From positions 1 to 24,006 of the IMG/VR virus record IMGVR_UViG_3300025759_000681: a stretch of DNA of 24,006 nucleotides. One strand, 5' to 3'. Below, in pieces: positions 1-9,351 of the stretch. Position numbers and translations under genes: made by a program. Origin of the DNA: a virus. Position 1 is the stretch's first letter, and every line of letters begins with the position of its first letter. The notes under the pieces are model-generated. The model searched no databases, was not told the origin of the DNA, and saw only the letters and a list, made by a program, of their open reading frames with translations.

Positions 1-347
1 CCATCAGCACCAGAAGCAATCAAATCAATATTGACTCCTTCTATTCGAACTCTTCCACTCGGAGCTCTTAGAACTAAATCACCACTAACAGCTTCAACAT
101 ATACACCAGGTATATCTTTACCAACATTATCACCCGATCTTACTTGAAATGATCCAGGAGAACGACAAATAGTTCCATATTTACGAGAATCTGAACCAGA
201 GGAATCCAGTGTAATATAATGATTTTTTACTCTTCCATTTCTGAGTAGAACCGCAGAGAGAGTATTATCCTGAGTAAGGTGACCAAATTTTATTTCACCA
301 TCTGATGTACCATATCTAACAGTATGATAATTTTCCAACTTTGCCAT
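1..347 (-). CDS. Partial beta-rich tail spike/hub-tip protein (gp5 C-terminal-like)
   Basis: The gene runs off the left edge, leaving about 115 N-terminal residues. It starts MAKLENYHTVRYGTSDGE. The visible end has short alternating beta-strand repeats, for example VYVEAVSGDLVLRAPSG followed by RVRIEGVNIDLIASG, a pattern seen in beta-helical or beta-prism spike parts. The ATG overlaps the stop of the gp5-like gene by one base (TAATG), so the two are probably translationally coupled in the hub operon. In T4 the beta-helical needle is the C-terminal part of gp5; here the neighbour has only the OB fold, so this gene may supply the spike. That role is inferred from position and strand periodicity. 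It could also be another baseplate or fibre-associated protein. No signal peptide or membrane segment is seen. Confidence 0.5.
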   Translation of the reverse strand, partial: MAKLENYHTVRYGTSDGEIKFGHLTQDNTLSAVLLRNGRVKNHYITLDSSGSDSRKYGTICRSPGSFQVRSGDNVGKDIPGVYVEAVSGDLVLRAPSGRVRIEGVNIDLIASGAD

Positions 348-2905
348 TAAATCTTACCTACACAATCAATAACAGTTACAATCTTATCCTGCAATGTGGG
401 TTCCTTAAGTTCATCATTGCCAATTCTATCTATACAAAGTTTTGGTCGTAATATTGCATTGTAACCTGTTTCGGACTGAATGTAAAGTTTTGGATACTCA
501 GTAAATCCTTCACCACTTACAGTTACCTTAACCGAAACTACTCTTCCCTGTTGATCAAATTTAGGTTCTGCAACCGCACCAATATCTGGGGTAATAATTA
601 TTTTATCCTCAGGAGAATAATTAATACCACTTTCATCAATAAAGACTTCGCAAAGATATAAAATAACAGGATAAGAACCAGTTGAAGAAGTTGGAAAATC
701 TCCTGAAGATCTTTGATAATCAGGTTTAGGAGTAGTAAAGATACCGGGGGATTTTACAATATAAGGATTTCCACCGAAAATTATTTCGCCACCACCCTGA
801 CCACCATCATCATCAGTAATACCAGGAACAACAGCACCACCAGGACCATCACCCTGACCAGGAGTAGTGATGGTACCTCCAGGTCCAATACCAGGACCAT
901 CACCCGGGCCAGGAGTAATGATAGGTCCAGTACCCGGAATAACTCCAGGTATTAATACTATAATATTTTCAGCATCACTACCTAGTTGTGGTTCTGTTGT
1001 AATGACAGTATTTGGTGGAGTAATTACAGTAATATTTGGTACAACAGAAACTAATTGTCCAGGTGGTATAGGTAACCAAGTACCATCGGGATAATTTATA
1101 ACAGTGTCTTCGGGGTCAGCCCAAGTATATTCATTACCACCTCTACTTCCATCAGGTGCATTAAGATAACCAGTTCCAGATTCTATAATTTCAATATCAA
1201 CAATACCACCAGTTTGTTGATTACCTTGATCATCAACATAGTCACTTATTATGGGTCTAAAGTAAGCTGCTTTACCCTTACCACAATTGTCATATACTTT
1301 ACCGTAAGAGTCATTATCGTATCCAGAACCAAAATTTATCATATCAATTCCAATAACTTCACCCAAAGAACCAATAATCAGATTACCTGCGGCACCAACT
1401 CCAGACCCAAAGAATTGTGCTTCAGGTGGTCCACATAATACGGGTCCAATGTCACAACCAGTCTGATTAAATACATCATCAAAATTAATATCTAAAGCAT
1501 TATCAATATTATTTCCTGCACTATCTATAGAATTTTGAATTGATGCCGAAACATTTTTTGACTTACTGATAATAGACTCAATATCTCCGGTAAATGACTT
1601 ACTAGCACCACTCAAAATATTCCACTCGTCAACAAAAGAACACCGTGGTTTTTCTTCACAACTTAAGAATGAAAGTACATCTTTAATGATACCCAGAATC
1701 TCTCCAACAATACCAACAGTCTGACCGACTAGTGCAGTAACTGTTGACAATGCCCCATTTATGATATCTGATATCCCACCGATAAGGTTTCCTAAAATAT
1801 TACCAATTAAGTTCTCTACTAGACACTCTACACCATTAATAACTTTATTCGCAGCATCTAAAAGAAAATTACCGATCAAAGGTAATAATTCACCAATCAA
1901 CTTTCTAAAGAGACATGCAATCAAATCATTAATATTCTCTACTGCAACTTTAAGTTCAGGTCTTTCATTTGGAAACAAAAGAAAATATGTTTTTTTAAGA
2001 ACATCGTTAGTAGTCTTAATGACAAATTTTTGAATTTCTGTAAAAATCCACTTTATTCCACTAGCAACAAGTTCTGATGCCTTTGTAAGTGCTCTATTAA
2101 TTTTATCTTGAATATCTCCAATTTGATTGTTTACAGCATTACTATAATCATAAATTGATTTTTGAATTTTTTGAATTTCTACAACAATATTTTGTATTTC
2201 TTTTTGTATTCTACCTAAAGGTATTGGTTCACAATCGGATGATACTGCGAGTGGGACAGTTGGTTCATCTGCACAAGCTGTTGAAGATACATCAATAAGA
2301 GAAGAAGAAGTAGAACAAGATTCATTCCAAATAATAGGAGTTCCATTATTATTCTGATCAGAAACAAAAATGTTTCCACCATTCTCTTCAGTTGCAAATG
2401 GATCAACTAATTCACCAATTGGTCCCAACAATTGAGAATAATAAGCTACAAAATCGGGGTTTGTATTAAAATTATATCCACTTATATTGTCATATCTTGC
2501 TGTACCTACTCTATTTTTTACGATTCTCTGGTATTCCGTTCTTCCGAGTACTGCAGAAATAATCGGTATCTGTCCTTCTTCTCCATCAAGAAAATATCCA
2601 CGAACAAAATCACCTTGTGCAAGATTTGCGGATTGTGATGAGGATCTACCCCCACTTCCTGCAGTTACTGGATATTCAACAGAAGCCCAGGCTAATTCTT
2701 CATCTTTAACTTCTTCAGTATCAAAAGGGGTAAATGAAATCATTGCAACACGATATCTTTCACCAACACCTGGTACACCTTCGTTACTTGTTTGTGGATT
2801 GGGTGGTTTATTTTTTTTCCAGGAGTCTTCACGGGCAATGTGGCCTACCCACCAAGCATACCCATCTCTTCCTATCGAATGTGTCTTGATACCAAAATCT
2901 GACAT
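347..2905 (-). CDS. 5: gp5-like baseplate hub protein (OB fold, no lysozyme domain)
   Basis: This 852-residue protein opens with a gp5/VgrG-type OB-fold region, about residues 10-130: WWVGHIARED, RYRVAMISFTPFD, GDFVRGYFLDGEEGQIPIIS and AVLGRTEY. In T4 this domain sits on the gp27 trimer at the tail tip. Residues about 230-500 are long helical and hydrophobic stretches. Residues about 500-620 and 760-840 hold SGTGY/SGEGF beta repeats. Residues about 640-740 are a Pro/Gly-rich linker with GPGDGPG and GQGDGPGG. There is no T4 gp5-type lysozyme insert. The start overlaps the stop of the gp27-like gene by one base, matching a hub operon. T4 gp5 has about 575 residues, so this version is enlarged. 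The gp5 assignment is from the OB region and the neighbour; the rest of the protein is unassigned. Confidence 0.65.
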   Translation of the reverse strand: MSDFGIKTHSIGRDGYAWWVGHIAREDSWKKNKPPNPQTSNEGVPGVGERYRVAMISFTPFDTEEVKDEELAWASVEYPVTAGSGGRSSSQSANLAQGDFVRGYFLDGEEGQIPIISAVLGRTEYQRIVKNRVGTARYDNISGYNFNTNPDFVAYYSQLLGPIGELVDPFATEENGGNIFVSDQNNNGTPIIWNESCSTSSSLIDVSSTACADEPTVPLAVSSDCEPIPLGRIQKEIQNIVVEIQKIQKSIYDYSNAVNNQIGDIQDKINRALTKASELVASGIKWIFTEIQKFVIKTTNDVLKKTYFLLFPNERPELKVAVENINDLIACLFRKLIGELLPLIGNFLLDAANKVINGVECLVENLIGNILGNLIGGISDIINGALSTVTALVGQTVGIVGEILGIIKDVLSFLSCEEKPRCSFVDEWNILSGASKSFTGDIESIISKSKNVSASIQNSIDSAGNNIDNALDINFDDVFNQTGCDIGPVLCGPPEAQFFGSGVGAAGNLIIGSLGEVIGIDMINFGSGYDNDSYGKVYDNCGKGKAAYFRPIISDYVDDQGNQQTGGIVDIEIIESGTGYLNAPDGSRGGNEYTWADPEDTVINYPDGTWLPIPPGQLVSVVPNITVITPPNTVITTEPQLGSDAENIIVLIPGVIPGTGPIITPGPGDGPGIGPGGTITTPGQGDGPGGAVVPGITDDDGGQGGGEIIFGGNPYIVKSPGIFTTPKPDYQRSSGDFPTSSTGSYPVILYLCEVFIDESGINYSPEDKIIITPDIGAVAEPKFDQQGRVVSVKVTVSGEGFTEYPKLYIQSETGYNAILRPKLCIDRIGNDELKEPTLQDKIVTVIDCVGKI

Positions 2906-4218
2906 TAGTTTACACCACCAAAACCTGTAGTTTTACCGAAAGAGTCTCTTACCAAACCCAAACTTGTATATGTTTCTCTTGGAGTCACTTTATGACATAC
3001 ACTTGCTACCATATATTTACCTCCACTTTGTTGGTTCGTTTCTTTATTTAATTTAGTTTCTAACTGGGGAAAATCACACTCAATCATATCACCTGCCTTG
3101 ATTGAGAAATCACCAGCAATCATAATATTTATTTGAACCGTAAACATTTGATTGTATCTCATAAATGTTTGAACAAGAGCCTGTTCAGAATCAAAATTCT
3201 GTTTCATTATGTCACTTTTCCAATTTTCTAATTGTACATCACCTGTCCCATCTGGATTAACACCAATATCTTTAATATAAGAAAAATATCTAGTCGGACT
3301 TTGAATGAATTTTTCATTTACATTTATATAATCTCTACCAGCATTCTTTACACTATCCTTTGCATTATCGATATTAAAATCCATCTGTTTGTAAATCATC
3401 CCGGTTAAATCGAAATAAGTTGTCTTATTATTATAAGCACCAATACTTATATTTCGAGTCATATCAATATCACTTTCAATATTATAAGACAATATATTTG
3501 CGTCATAACCAGCAACTAATTTACCAGTATCATTGAACAAAAATTTCTTTATCGGGTCTTTTGAGAACAGACTATCAATTGATTTAAAACATAAACCATC
3601 TCTTGTCTGAAAGAATAAGTATCCACCCGGTCCAGAATTTTCTCCAGACGATGTTGGAACTGATTTAGATGCCAACCAGGTACAAATATAAAAGGGACTC
3701 CGAGTATTACCCATAAAATTATAGGTATTTGAAGTGTCATCAATATCAATTGGATTTTCTGTACCCAATACGTCGGCTAAAATTACTCCAACATTTGTTC
3801 CAATATTGCCCTCGTATCTTTTAGTAACTCTTGTCTGTTCATTCAAAAAATATTCTTCAGATACAAAATTAAGTTGATATACATCTTTAGTTGTATCAGG
3901 GATTCCATTTTGTACTCGATTGACATACATTCCATTGTCAATCTTTAACTCATTTCCGATAACATCTTCAATAATAATATCGGTCTTTTCACCACCTCTG
4001 ATTGGTAGAGAATCTAATGTACTTGGTGCAGAACCTTCGAGTTGTTCACCAGTCTCTACTACAATTGCACTCGATGTAATATAATTTGACAACACATTTT
4101 CATAATAACGATATTCTACAACACCATTAGACAAATCAATCTGTCTACCACCTTTATTCGAAGTCATGGTAAATTTCTTTATATTACCTGGACCTGTTTG
4201 AGGATTATTTAATACCAT
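2905..4218 (-). CDS. 27: gp27-like baseplate hub protein
   Basis: This 437-residue protein is close in length to T4 gp27 (about 390). Its C-terminal end has the pattern of the gp27/late-control gpD hub fold: IKAGDMIECDFP (a beta-barrel strand pair), then SGGKYMVASVCHKVTPRETY and SLGLVRDS. The N-terminus has short amphipathic strands around an acidic, Ser/Thr-rich core. Its role would be the trimeric hub at the centre of the baseplate, linking the tail tube to the gp5-like spike encoded just downstream (TAATG overlap). The gene upstream, encoding a hydrolase-bearing tail protein, ends one base before this ATG. No membrane segments or signal peptide are seen. The assignment combines C-terminal motif, length and position, and would be firmer with a structure-based comparison. 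Confidence 0.65.
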   Translation of the reverse strand: MVLNNPQTGPGNIKKFTMTSNKGGRQIDLSNGVVEYRYYENVLSNYITSSAIVVETGEQLEGSAPSTLDSLPIRGGEKTDIIIEDVIGNELKIDNGMYVNRVQNGIPDTTKDVYQLNFVSEEYFLNEQTRVTKRYEGNIGTNVGVILADVLGTENPIDIDDTSNTYNFMGNTRSPFYICTWLASKSVPTSSGENSGPGGYLFFQTRDGLCFKSIDSLFSKDPIKKFLFNDTGKLVAGYDANILSYNIESDIDMTRNISIGAYNNKTTYFDLTGMIYKQMDFNIDNAKDSVKNAGRDYINVNEKFIQSPTRYFSYIKDIGVNPDGTGDVQLENWKSDIMKQNFDSEQALVQTFMRYNQMFTVQINIMIAGDFSIKAGDMIECDFPQLETKLNKETNQQSGGKYMVASVCHKVTPRETYTSLGLVRDSFGKTTGFGGVN

Positions 4219-4219
4219 A

Positions 4220-6367
4220 TTATTGTTTAAACAGTTTGTTTTCCATCATAATCTGTAAGTATGTATCTTTGGCTGAACCACTACCAATAACGGTAGGACC
4301 TCCACCACCAGAACCAGAATCACCACCTCCACCAGTAGGTACTGCAATAGGCATGAAAATTGTTCTCATTTTTTCATAATCTGTCTGTTTACTAATCTCT
4401 TCTGCAGTACTTCTTAATGCAGGTGGAGTCACATTAAGACTGTCAAATTGAACTGTACCACTTTTTCTACCATATCTCGTGTCACCATGACCCATTCTAA
4501 AGATAACATTACCACTTTTGTCACGAATTTCTACAAAATTTCCATAATTTCCCCCAGACGAATGAGTTAGCGAACCACCCTCAACAGTTGGTGCAAGAAG
4601 TGGTGCACCTTCTACAGAAGATTGATACCTATTTTGATTTGTAGTTGGAACATAAAAGTCAATACTAGCCCTATCGGAGTATCTTGAATGACCATGTGCA
4701 TCAAATGCTCTACGAAGAAGTTCAGCCTTTTCAGCATAATCTGCACTTGGATTGTACACTTCACCAGAAACAGCACTATTAGAAAATTCCATCTTTCTAC
4801 CACGTGCAGCATATCCTTGGGCCATTTGGTCAGCCAAAGCAACTTTTTCTTCCATAGACATAGTATTCATAAACTGAGCATCGATATGGTATTCAGAACT
4901 ACCACCAATACGTGCGGAGGGACCCGTTTTAAGTCCAGTATCATATGCACCACCAGATGAAGTTCTTTGAGATCTTAGTCTTCTTTGTTCTTGAGCCTTT
5001 TTAATATTTTTTGCAAATGTGTCTGATTTTGTTCCTGCACCATCAGCACCACTATTAGTTCTTCCACGGGATAACCACTCAGCTGCTGATCTCCATCCAA
5101 GGTTATGTGCATAACCAAGAACTTGAAGTTTTTCCTCCTTAGGTAGTTCTTTATATTCAGGACTACGATTCATCAAATACTGATGATTGGCACGAGTATA
5201 TGCAGCAAAGTATCTTTCCTGCATCTGTTTATCTTCTCTAAATGTCTTTCTTGCTGCTTCACTATCCCCTTGATATGTTTCACCTAACAATCTTGCAGCA
5301 TCCTCTCTTGCAGTTGCATCCATTTGATATCTACCGGCATACATACCAACACCAAACTCATCCTTAGAACCACCCTGAATATCATATTTTCCACCAGATT
5401 CAATCTGTGCAACAGTATCTCTATACAAAGTAAATTCAGATTCGCCAAACCCAGCCTGAGATACTTGACTCTTTGCCTTTTCACCTTGCTCTACACCACC
5501 AGATGCAAGTAATCCACCTGAAGATGTATCATATTGAGAACTATCAGAAGAATTGTCAGTACCAATTAAATCTTTTAGTAAACCCATACCGGGTATTTGT
5601 ATATTTTTCAGATCTTCTAAAACCTTTTCGAGTTGTGGAAACTGATCTCCAATAGTTTTAATTAGACTTTCAATTTGAGTTTTTATAAATTGTGCAGGTG
5701 CTGAATTTATAATATCATTTATAATAGGTAGTACAGTATTAATAATAAACTTACCCGCCTCTATCATTGGGTCGAAAAGATATTTTTTAATTAATCCAAA
5801 TACTTCCTTAATTTTCTCTACAACACCCTTTATAACTTCAATAATTGGTTTGATATTGTCAAGTATCATCAATACAAGACCACCAAGTAAGATATTTACA
5901 AAGAAGTTCTTAATTCTATCAAAAAATGGAATCTTACTGAGTAACTTTTTACCTAAAGATAACACCCCACCAACCATTCCAAACCCAACTTCTCTCAGTT
6001 TGGCTAACATTTTATTTTTTCTTTTAGTCTTATCCTGATTATCTTTTCTTTTGAACTTTACAAAATTCTTAATAGTACTTCCTAATTTAGCTATCGATGA
6101 TTGAATCGATTCAAGTACATTATCTAATTGACTATTACCAGTATTTGGTTTTAGTTTCTTTATCTTAGGAGTTGATGACTTACCACCAAAAAACTTTTTA
6201 CCTGATACTTGTGCAGGTGCAAGTTTCTTTTGTGTTGAAGGTTTTTTGGTGTCTTTTTGTTCTTTTCGTTGAACGACCTTTTCTGCAACTTCTTTGCCAG
6301 ACTTTGGTTTCTTTTTACCAGAACCAATTAGACCTTTTGCTGCACCGAGTAATAGTGGTAATGCCAT
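4220..6367 (-). CDS. Tail-associated peptidoglycan hydrolase (lysozyme/SLT-like, possible M23-like domain)
   Basis: The 715-residue protein is modular. Residues 1-80 are Lys-rich and basic. Residues about 130-260 form a hydrophobic helical block with RIKNFFVNILLGGLVLMILD, shared with the gene upstream. Residues about 310-450 look like a lysozyme or lytic transglycosylase domain: TVAQIESGGKYD, with Glu323 as candidate catalytic acid, then YAGRYQMDATAREDAARLLG and NLGWRSAAEWLSRG. Residues about 545-640 (HGHSRYSDRASIDFYVP, GGNYGNFVEIRDKSG, RMGHGD) resemble a degenerate M23 endopeptidase. The C-terminus is Gly/Ser-rich. It probably opens a local hole in the cell wall during DNA injection, replacing the lysozyme missing from the gp5-like protein. 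The start overlaps the previous stop (TAATG). The lysozyme-like call is moderate; the M23-like call is tentative. Confidence 0.6.
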   Translation of the reverse strand: MALPLLLGAAKGLIGSGKKKPKSGKEVAEKVVQRKEQKDTKKPSTQKKLAPAQVSGKKFFGGKSSTPKIKKLKPNTGNSQLDNVLESIQSSIAKLGSTIKNFVKFKRKDNQDKTKRKNKMLAKLREVGFGMVGGVLSLGKKLLSKIPFFDRIKNFFVNILLGGLVLMILDNIKPIIEVIKGVVEKIKEVFGLIKKYLFDPMIEAGKFIINTVLPIINDIINSAPAQFIKTQIESLIKTIGDQFPQLEKVLEDLKNIQIPGMGLLKDLIGTDNSSDSSQYDTSSGGLLASGGVEQGEKAKSQVSQAGFGESEFTLYRDTVAQIESGGKYDIQGGSKDEFGVGMYAGRYQMDATAREDAARLLGETYQGDSEAARKTFREDKQMQERYFAAYTRANHQYLMNRSPEYKELPKEEKLQVLGYAHNLGWRSAAEWLSRGRTNSGADGAGTKSDTFAKNIKKAQEQRRLRSQRTSSGGAYDTGLKTGPSARIGGSSEYHIDAQFMNTMSMEEKVALADQMAQGYAARGRKMEFSNSAVSGEVYNPSADYAEKAELLRRAFDAHGHSRYSDRASIDFYVPTTNQNRYQSSVEGAPLLAPTVEGGSLTHSSGGNYGNFVEIRDKSGNVIFRMGHGDTRYGRKSGTVQFDSLNVTPPALRSTAEEISKQTDYEKMRTIFMPIAVPTGGGGDSGSGGGGPTVIGSGSAKDTYLQIMMENKLFKQ

Positions 6368-9351
6368 TATCCTACCGCCGTAAAGTTAAAAAGTGAACCA
6401 ACTTGTCTTGGGTTTGGGTTATTCCCATCTATTGATGAGAATGATGCAGCTGAAGCTCGACCACCACTAGCACTCGAAAGTTCGTTATCACCAGAACCTC
6501 CTCCACTTAATGGTAATACTACTGGAGCCGGATCAGTATTGGGTGGTGCTGGTGGTTCTATTTTAGGTGTTGGTTTAACTTCAGGTAGACGTAATCCTCT
6601 TATCAATGAATCTTCTAGAGGTTTAGTAAGTATATCTAAATCAGACTTAGGTACATTACCACTTAATGCAGCCTCTTGAAGTCCTGGTGACATATTACCA
6701 AGTTCAATCAAACTTACACCTCGGTTAGTTCCTCCAAGACCACCTCTATGCTCTCTTGGGAATGCACCATAATTTTTTGCAAAGTCTGCCTCAACTGGAT
6801 TGATAGCATCAGTACCAGGCATTGGAAGAATAACACCTCTACCTCCACCTGGTGATGCACCAGATTCTACTGATGCATCCATATGCAATTCAATTACCTC
6901 ATATCCCTGGTCTTCAAGTGCTTTCAGTCTATCTTGTTGTTTAGTAAATGCTTCCTGTGTTAATTCTGTTTCTGCATGCATGTTCATTACTGTAACTGGC
7001 ACATCAGGTCCAACTCGTTTTCTCAGGTTAGCTACTAAATTATCTGCCAATTGTGGAGTGATTTCCATTTCACCTGGCGCACCAAGTCCTGCAGCATGAC
7101 CAGGAACAATAACAAAACCCTTTGGCCCTCCATCTGACCCTGCACCATAGTCTGCTGTTGGTGCAGAACTCTGTTTTCCTAACAATGAAGTTTTAGGTAT
7201 TACAGGTGGAGTTGTTGAAGGTACCGGTGTTGTGGTGCTATCTGTTTCAGTTGACTTATTCAGATATGTATAGGATTGTCCATCTTCTGCAATCTCAACT
7301 AATCCTCTTCGTTGTGCTTCGCGAAGCAGTACATCAACAGGTGTACCTAAGTCTCCTGTAATCAATTCGATTGTGTCAATTGGATCAACCTCATAAGGAT
7401 TTTCTAATGCATACGCTGCCTTTTTCTCAGCTTCTTCAAGTTGTTTTACAATTTCTTCATCAGATTTTGACCTCGGGCCCACTCCAAACATTCCACCCAT
7501 CGCAGTTCCAAAATCTTCTATCTTGTCACCAAAGAAATGTTCCATACCAAGAATAGCAAGAAGGCCCAACAGACCTTTAGCAGCTCCAGTTTTACCACCC
7601 TTGAAACCTGAACCTCCTTTTGGTGCAGTAACAGTTCGTCCACGTTGAATAGTTCTTCCACCACTACCAGTAACTCTTCCCCCTCCAGTATTTCTTCCAC
7701 CACCTTGAGTTATATTCTGACCAGGTTTACCAGTACCCCTACCTGAAGTTCTACCTGCATTCTTACCGGTACCCTGTCTTGGTTTATTCTGATTACCCTT
7801 ATTAGGTGTGTTTTTTGGAGTTGGCTTTGGTTTAGGTTTAAATTTGTTTATTATTTTTGGTATTATACCTAAGAAACCTTTTAATACAAATAGTACACCT
7901 TTTATTAGAGGAGAAAATAGTTTCAAGAAATCAAGTATCTTCATCCCAATATTAAGTCCAACCAGGGCAGCAATACCCAGAAGGATTTTATCCATATGGT
8001 CCGTAATAAATGTAATTACATTCTGAATTTTCTCTTGATTTTCCTCTTTCTGAAACCAATCAAGAGCTTTCATTATAAAACCACCAAGTAAGATATTCTT
8101 AAAGAATCTCTTGATCATATCAAGGAACCCCATCTTCGGAGCTTTGAATCCCTTTAGAGCCTTAGTTGCTTTCGTCTTTGCATTTTTTTCAGACTTCTCT
8201 TCTTCTGCTTTTTGTGCAGCCTTTCTTGCAGTCTTCTCTTCTTGTTCCGATTCTTTCTTCTCTTCACCCAATATATTCTTAAGAAGACTATCAATACCAA
8301 GTAAACTTTGGTTGATATTCTCAAAAGAATCTGTAACCGCTTCTCCCTTTACTTTAACCTTAGTTGATTCTGCTTCTTTAGAACCACTTAAAAGTTTTTG
8401 AGTATTGACTGCAGATTTATTATATTTTTTACCACTTTGAACTACCTTGGAGATATTAACTGACTTTTTCTTTGGTTTAAATCTACCAGTCTTACTCTTT
8501 ACTCTCTTAAATTCATTAGTAAGAAGTTCTGTCTCTTCAGTTGGAATCTGACTTTTAGACATTCTGCCTGCAGCCATCTTCTCACGAAGAAGAGTCTTAT
8601 AAGTATCGTAATCAAGGTCAAATGCATCTTCTAAACCCAACAATCTCAATATTGTTGGATCAATAGTTTCATTAGTAGATTGTTGTTTGGTATCTTCTTT
8701 CTTCTCGGTACTAAACTTCTTGACAATAGCAGTTACAGCCTTCTTGTCTGGTTTTTTCTTAGCAGAGGGCATTGGCATTGGACCCTGCTTTGCATTACTA
8801 TTTTCTTTGGGTTTACCAGTCCAGGTATCTAACCCTCCAGTATTCCATTTTTCTTGTAAAGGATCTGACATCTGACGGGCAAGATCCATCAAATCGCCTG
8901 AACCTTTCACCATTTCACTATCAACCTTACGTTTTTGGTCAGGTGGTAGGGAATTATAATAACTTGATAAATCTTTTATTTGATCCTCATCAAGATCTTT
9001 GAGAATATAATCTGGTAGCTTATATGCAACAGATCTATCCTCATCGTAGACCTTTTTTGGTTTCGCCTTTGGTTTGGGTTTTGGGGCTACCTTTGGTTTT
9101 GGTTTTGCCTTTGGCTTAGGTGGAGTCTTTTTACTTTCATTTTCTTCGACCATACCTATGGCCATTTCATGAAGCTCAGTATTGTTCCTTCCCTGAACAA
9201 TCTGACTATCAATCTCACTAGTCTCTTTATCACTCAGAGAATTATAGTATTGCGAAAGTAAATGTATCTGTTTATCGTCTAATTTTGAGACAAGATCCTT
9301 CCCTAACTTATATTCATAAGCCTTTCTTGTTACTTTAGGATCTCTAGCCAT
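6367..9351 (-). CDS. Large tail protein with C-terminal N-acetylmuramoyl-L-alanine amidase-like domain
   Basis: This 994-residue protein begins with two copies of a helical unit (about residues 14-52 and 110-149; LSQYYNSLSD and LSSYYNSLPP), joined by a Lys/Pro linker at 76-100. Charged coiled-coil-like sequence follows, then a hydrophobic block at about 405-520 (MIKRFFKNILLGGFIMKALD) paralogous to the next gene. A Gly/Thr/Arg-rich linker leads to an Amidase_3-like domain at about 742-910: FVIVPGHAAG, GEMEITPQLADNL, EVIELHMDAS and VSLIELGNMS. These match the usual zinc-amidase order (His, Glu, His, catalytic Glu). It would cleave the stem peptide from muramic acid during infection. The ATG overlaps the gp51 stop by eight bases. 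The paralogous pair could also contribute to tail-length or hub assembly, since no gp29-like tape measure is otherwise seen here; that is speculation. Confidence 0.65.
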   Translation of the reverse strand: MARDPKVTRKAYEYKLGKDLVSKLDDKQIHLLSQYYNSLSDKETSEIDSQIVQGRNNTELHEMAIGMVEENESKKTPPKPKAKPKPKVAPKPKPKAKPKKVYDEDRSVAYKLPDYILKDLDEDQIKDLSSYYNSLPPDQKRKVDSEMVKGSGDLMDLARQMSDPLQEKWNTGGLDTWTGKPKENSNAKQGPMPMPSAKKKPDKKAVTAIVKKFSTEKKEDTKQQSTNETIDPTILRLLGLEDAFDLDYDTYKTLLREKMAAGRMSKSQIPTEETELLTNEFKRVKSKTGRFKPKKKSVNISKVVQSGKKYNKSAVNTQKLLSGSKEAESTKVKVKGEAVTDSFENINQSLLGIDSLLKNILGEEKKESEQEEKTARKAAQKAEEEKSEKNAKTKATKALKGFKAPKMGFLDMIKRFFKNILLGGFIMKALDWFQKEENQEKIQNVITFITDHMDKILLGIAALVGLNIGMKILDFLKLFSPLIKGVLFVLKGFLGIIPKIINKFKPKPKPTPKNTPNKGNQNKPRQGTGKNAGRTSGRGTGKPGQNITQGGGRNTGGGRVTGSGGRTIQRGRTVTAPKGGSGFKGGKTGAAKGLLGLLAILGMEHFFGDKIEDFGTAMGGMFGVGPRSKSDEEIVKQLEEAEKKAAYALENPYEVDPIDTIELITGDLGTPVDVLLREAQRRGLVEIAEDGQSYTYLNKSTETDSTTTPVPSTTPPVIPKTSLLGKQSSAPTADYGAGSDGGPKGFVIVPGHAAGLGAPGEMEITPQLADNLVANLRKRVGPDVPVTVMNMHAETELTQEAFTKQQDRLKALEDQGYEVIELHMDASVESGASPGGGRGVILPMPGTDAINPVEADFAKNYGAFPREHRGGLGGTNRGVSLIELGNMSPGLQEAALSGNVPKSDLDILTKPLEDSLIRGLRLPEVKPTPKIEPPAPPNTDPAPVVLPLSGGGSGDNELSSASGGRASAASFSSIDGNNPNPRQVGSLFNFTAVG
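8081..8143. repeat. Paralogous segment shared with 5881-5943 (NILLGG block)
   Basis: The first 17 bases here (ccaccaagtaagatatt) are identical to 5881-5897. The following roughly 40 bases align with scattered mismatches. Both copies encode the reverse-strand block FF-x-NILLGG. The similarity lies inside two coding regions and marks a duplicated module rather than a mobile repeat. Confidence 0.6.
9048..9126. repeat. Low-complexity Lys/Pro-codon repeat in the amidase-bearing gene
   Basis: The plus strand is an irregular run of ggttttgg/ggctttgg units, encoding alternating Lys-Pro and Ala on the minus strand (residues about 76-100). A smaller cousin lies near 7815-7845 (FKPKPKPTP). Such tracts usually act as extended linkers and are prone to length change. 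Confidence 0.6.

Noticed and set aside
820-935. Tandem-looking accaggaccatcac units, considered as CRISPR or a phage origin
   Set aside because: The units are irregular in length and simply encode the Gly/Pro-rich linker of the gp5-like protein; no spacers of constant size.
2487-2930. Plus-strand open frame opposite the start of the gp5-like gene
   Set aside because: It is fully antisense to a recognised OB-fold region, has no ribosome site and no family resemblance.
6800-7099. Plus-strand 99-residue open frame within the amidase domain
   Set aside because: It mirrors the well-supported amidase codons on the minus strand and has Cys/Ser-rich composition typical of antisense frames.
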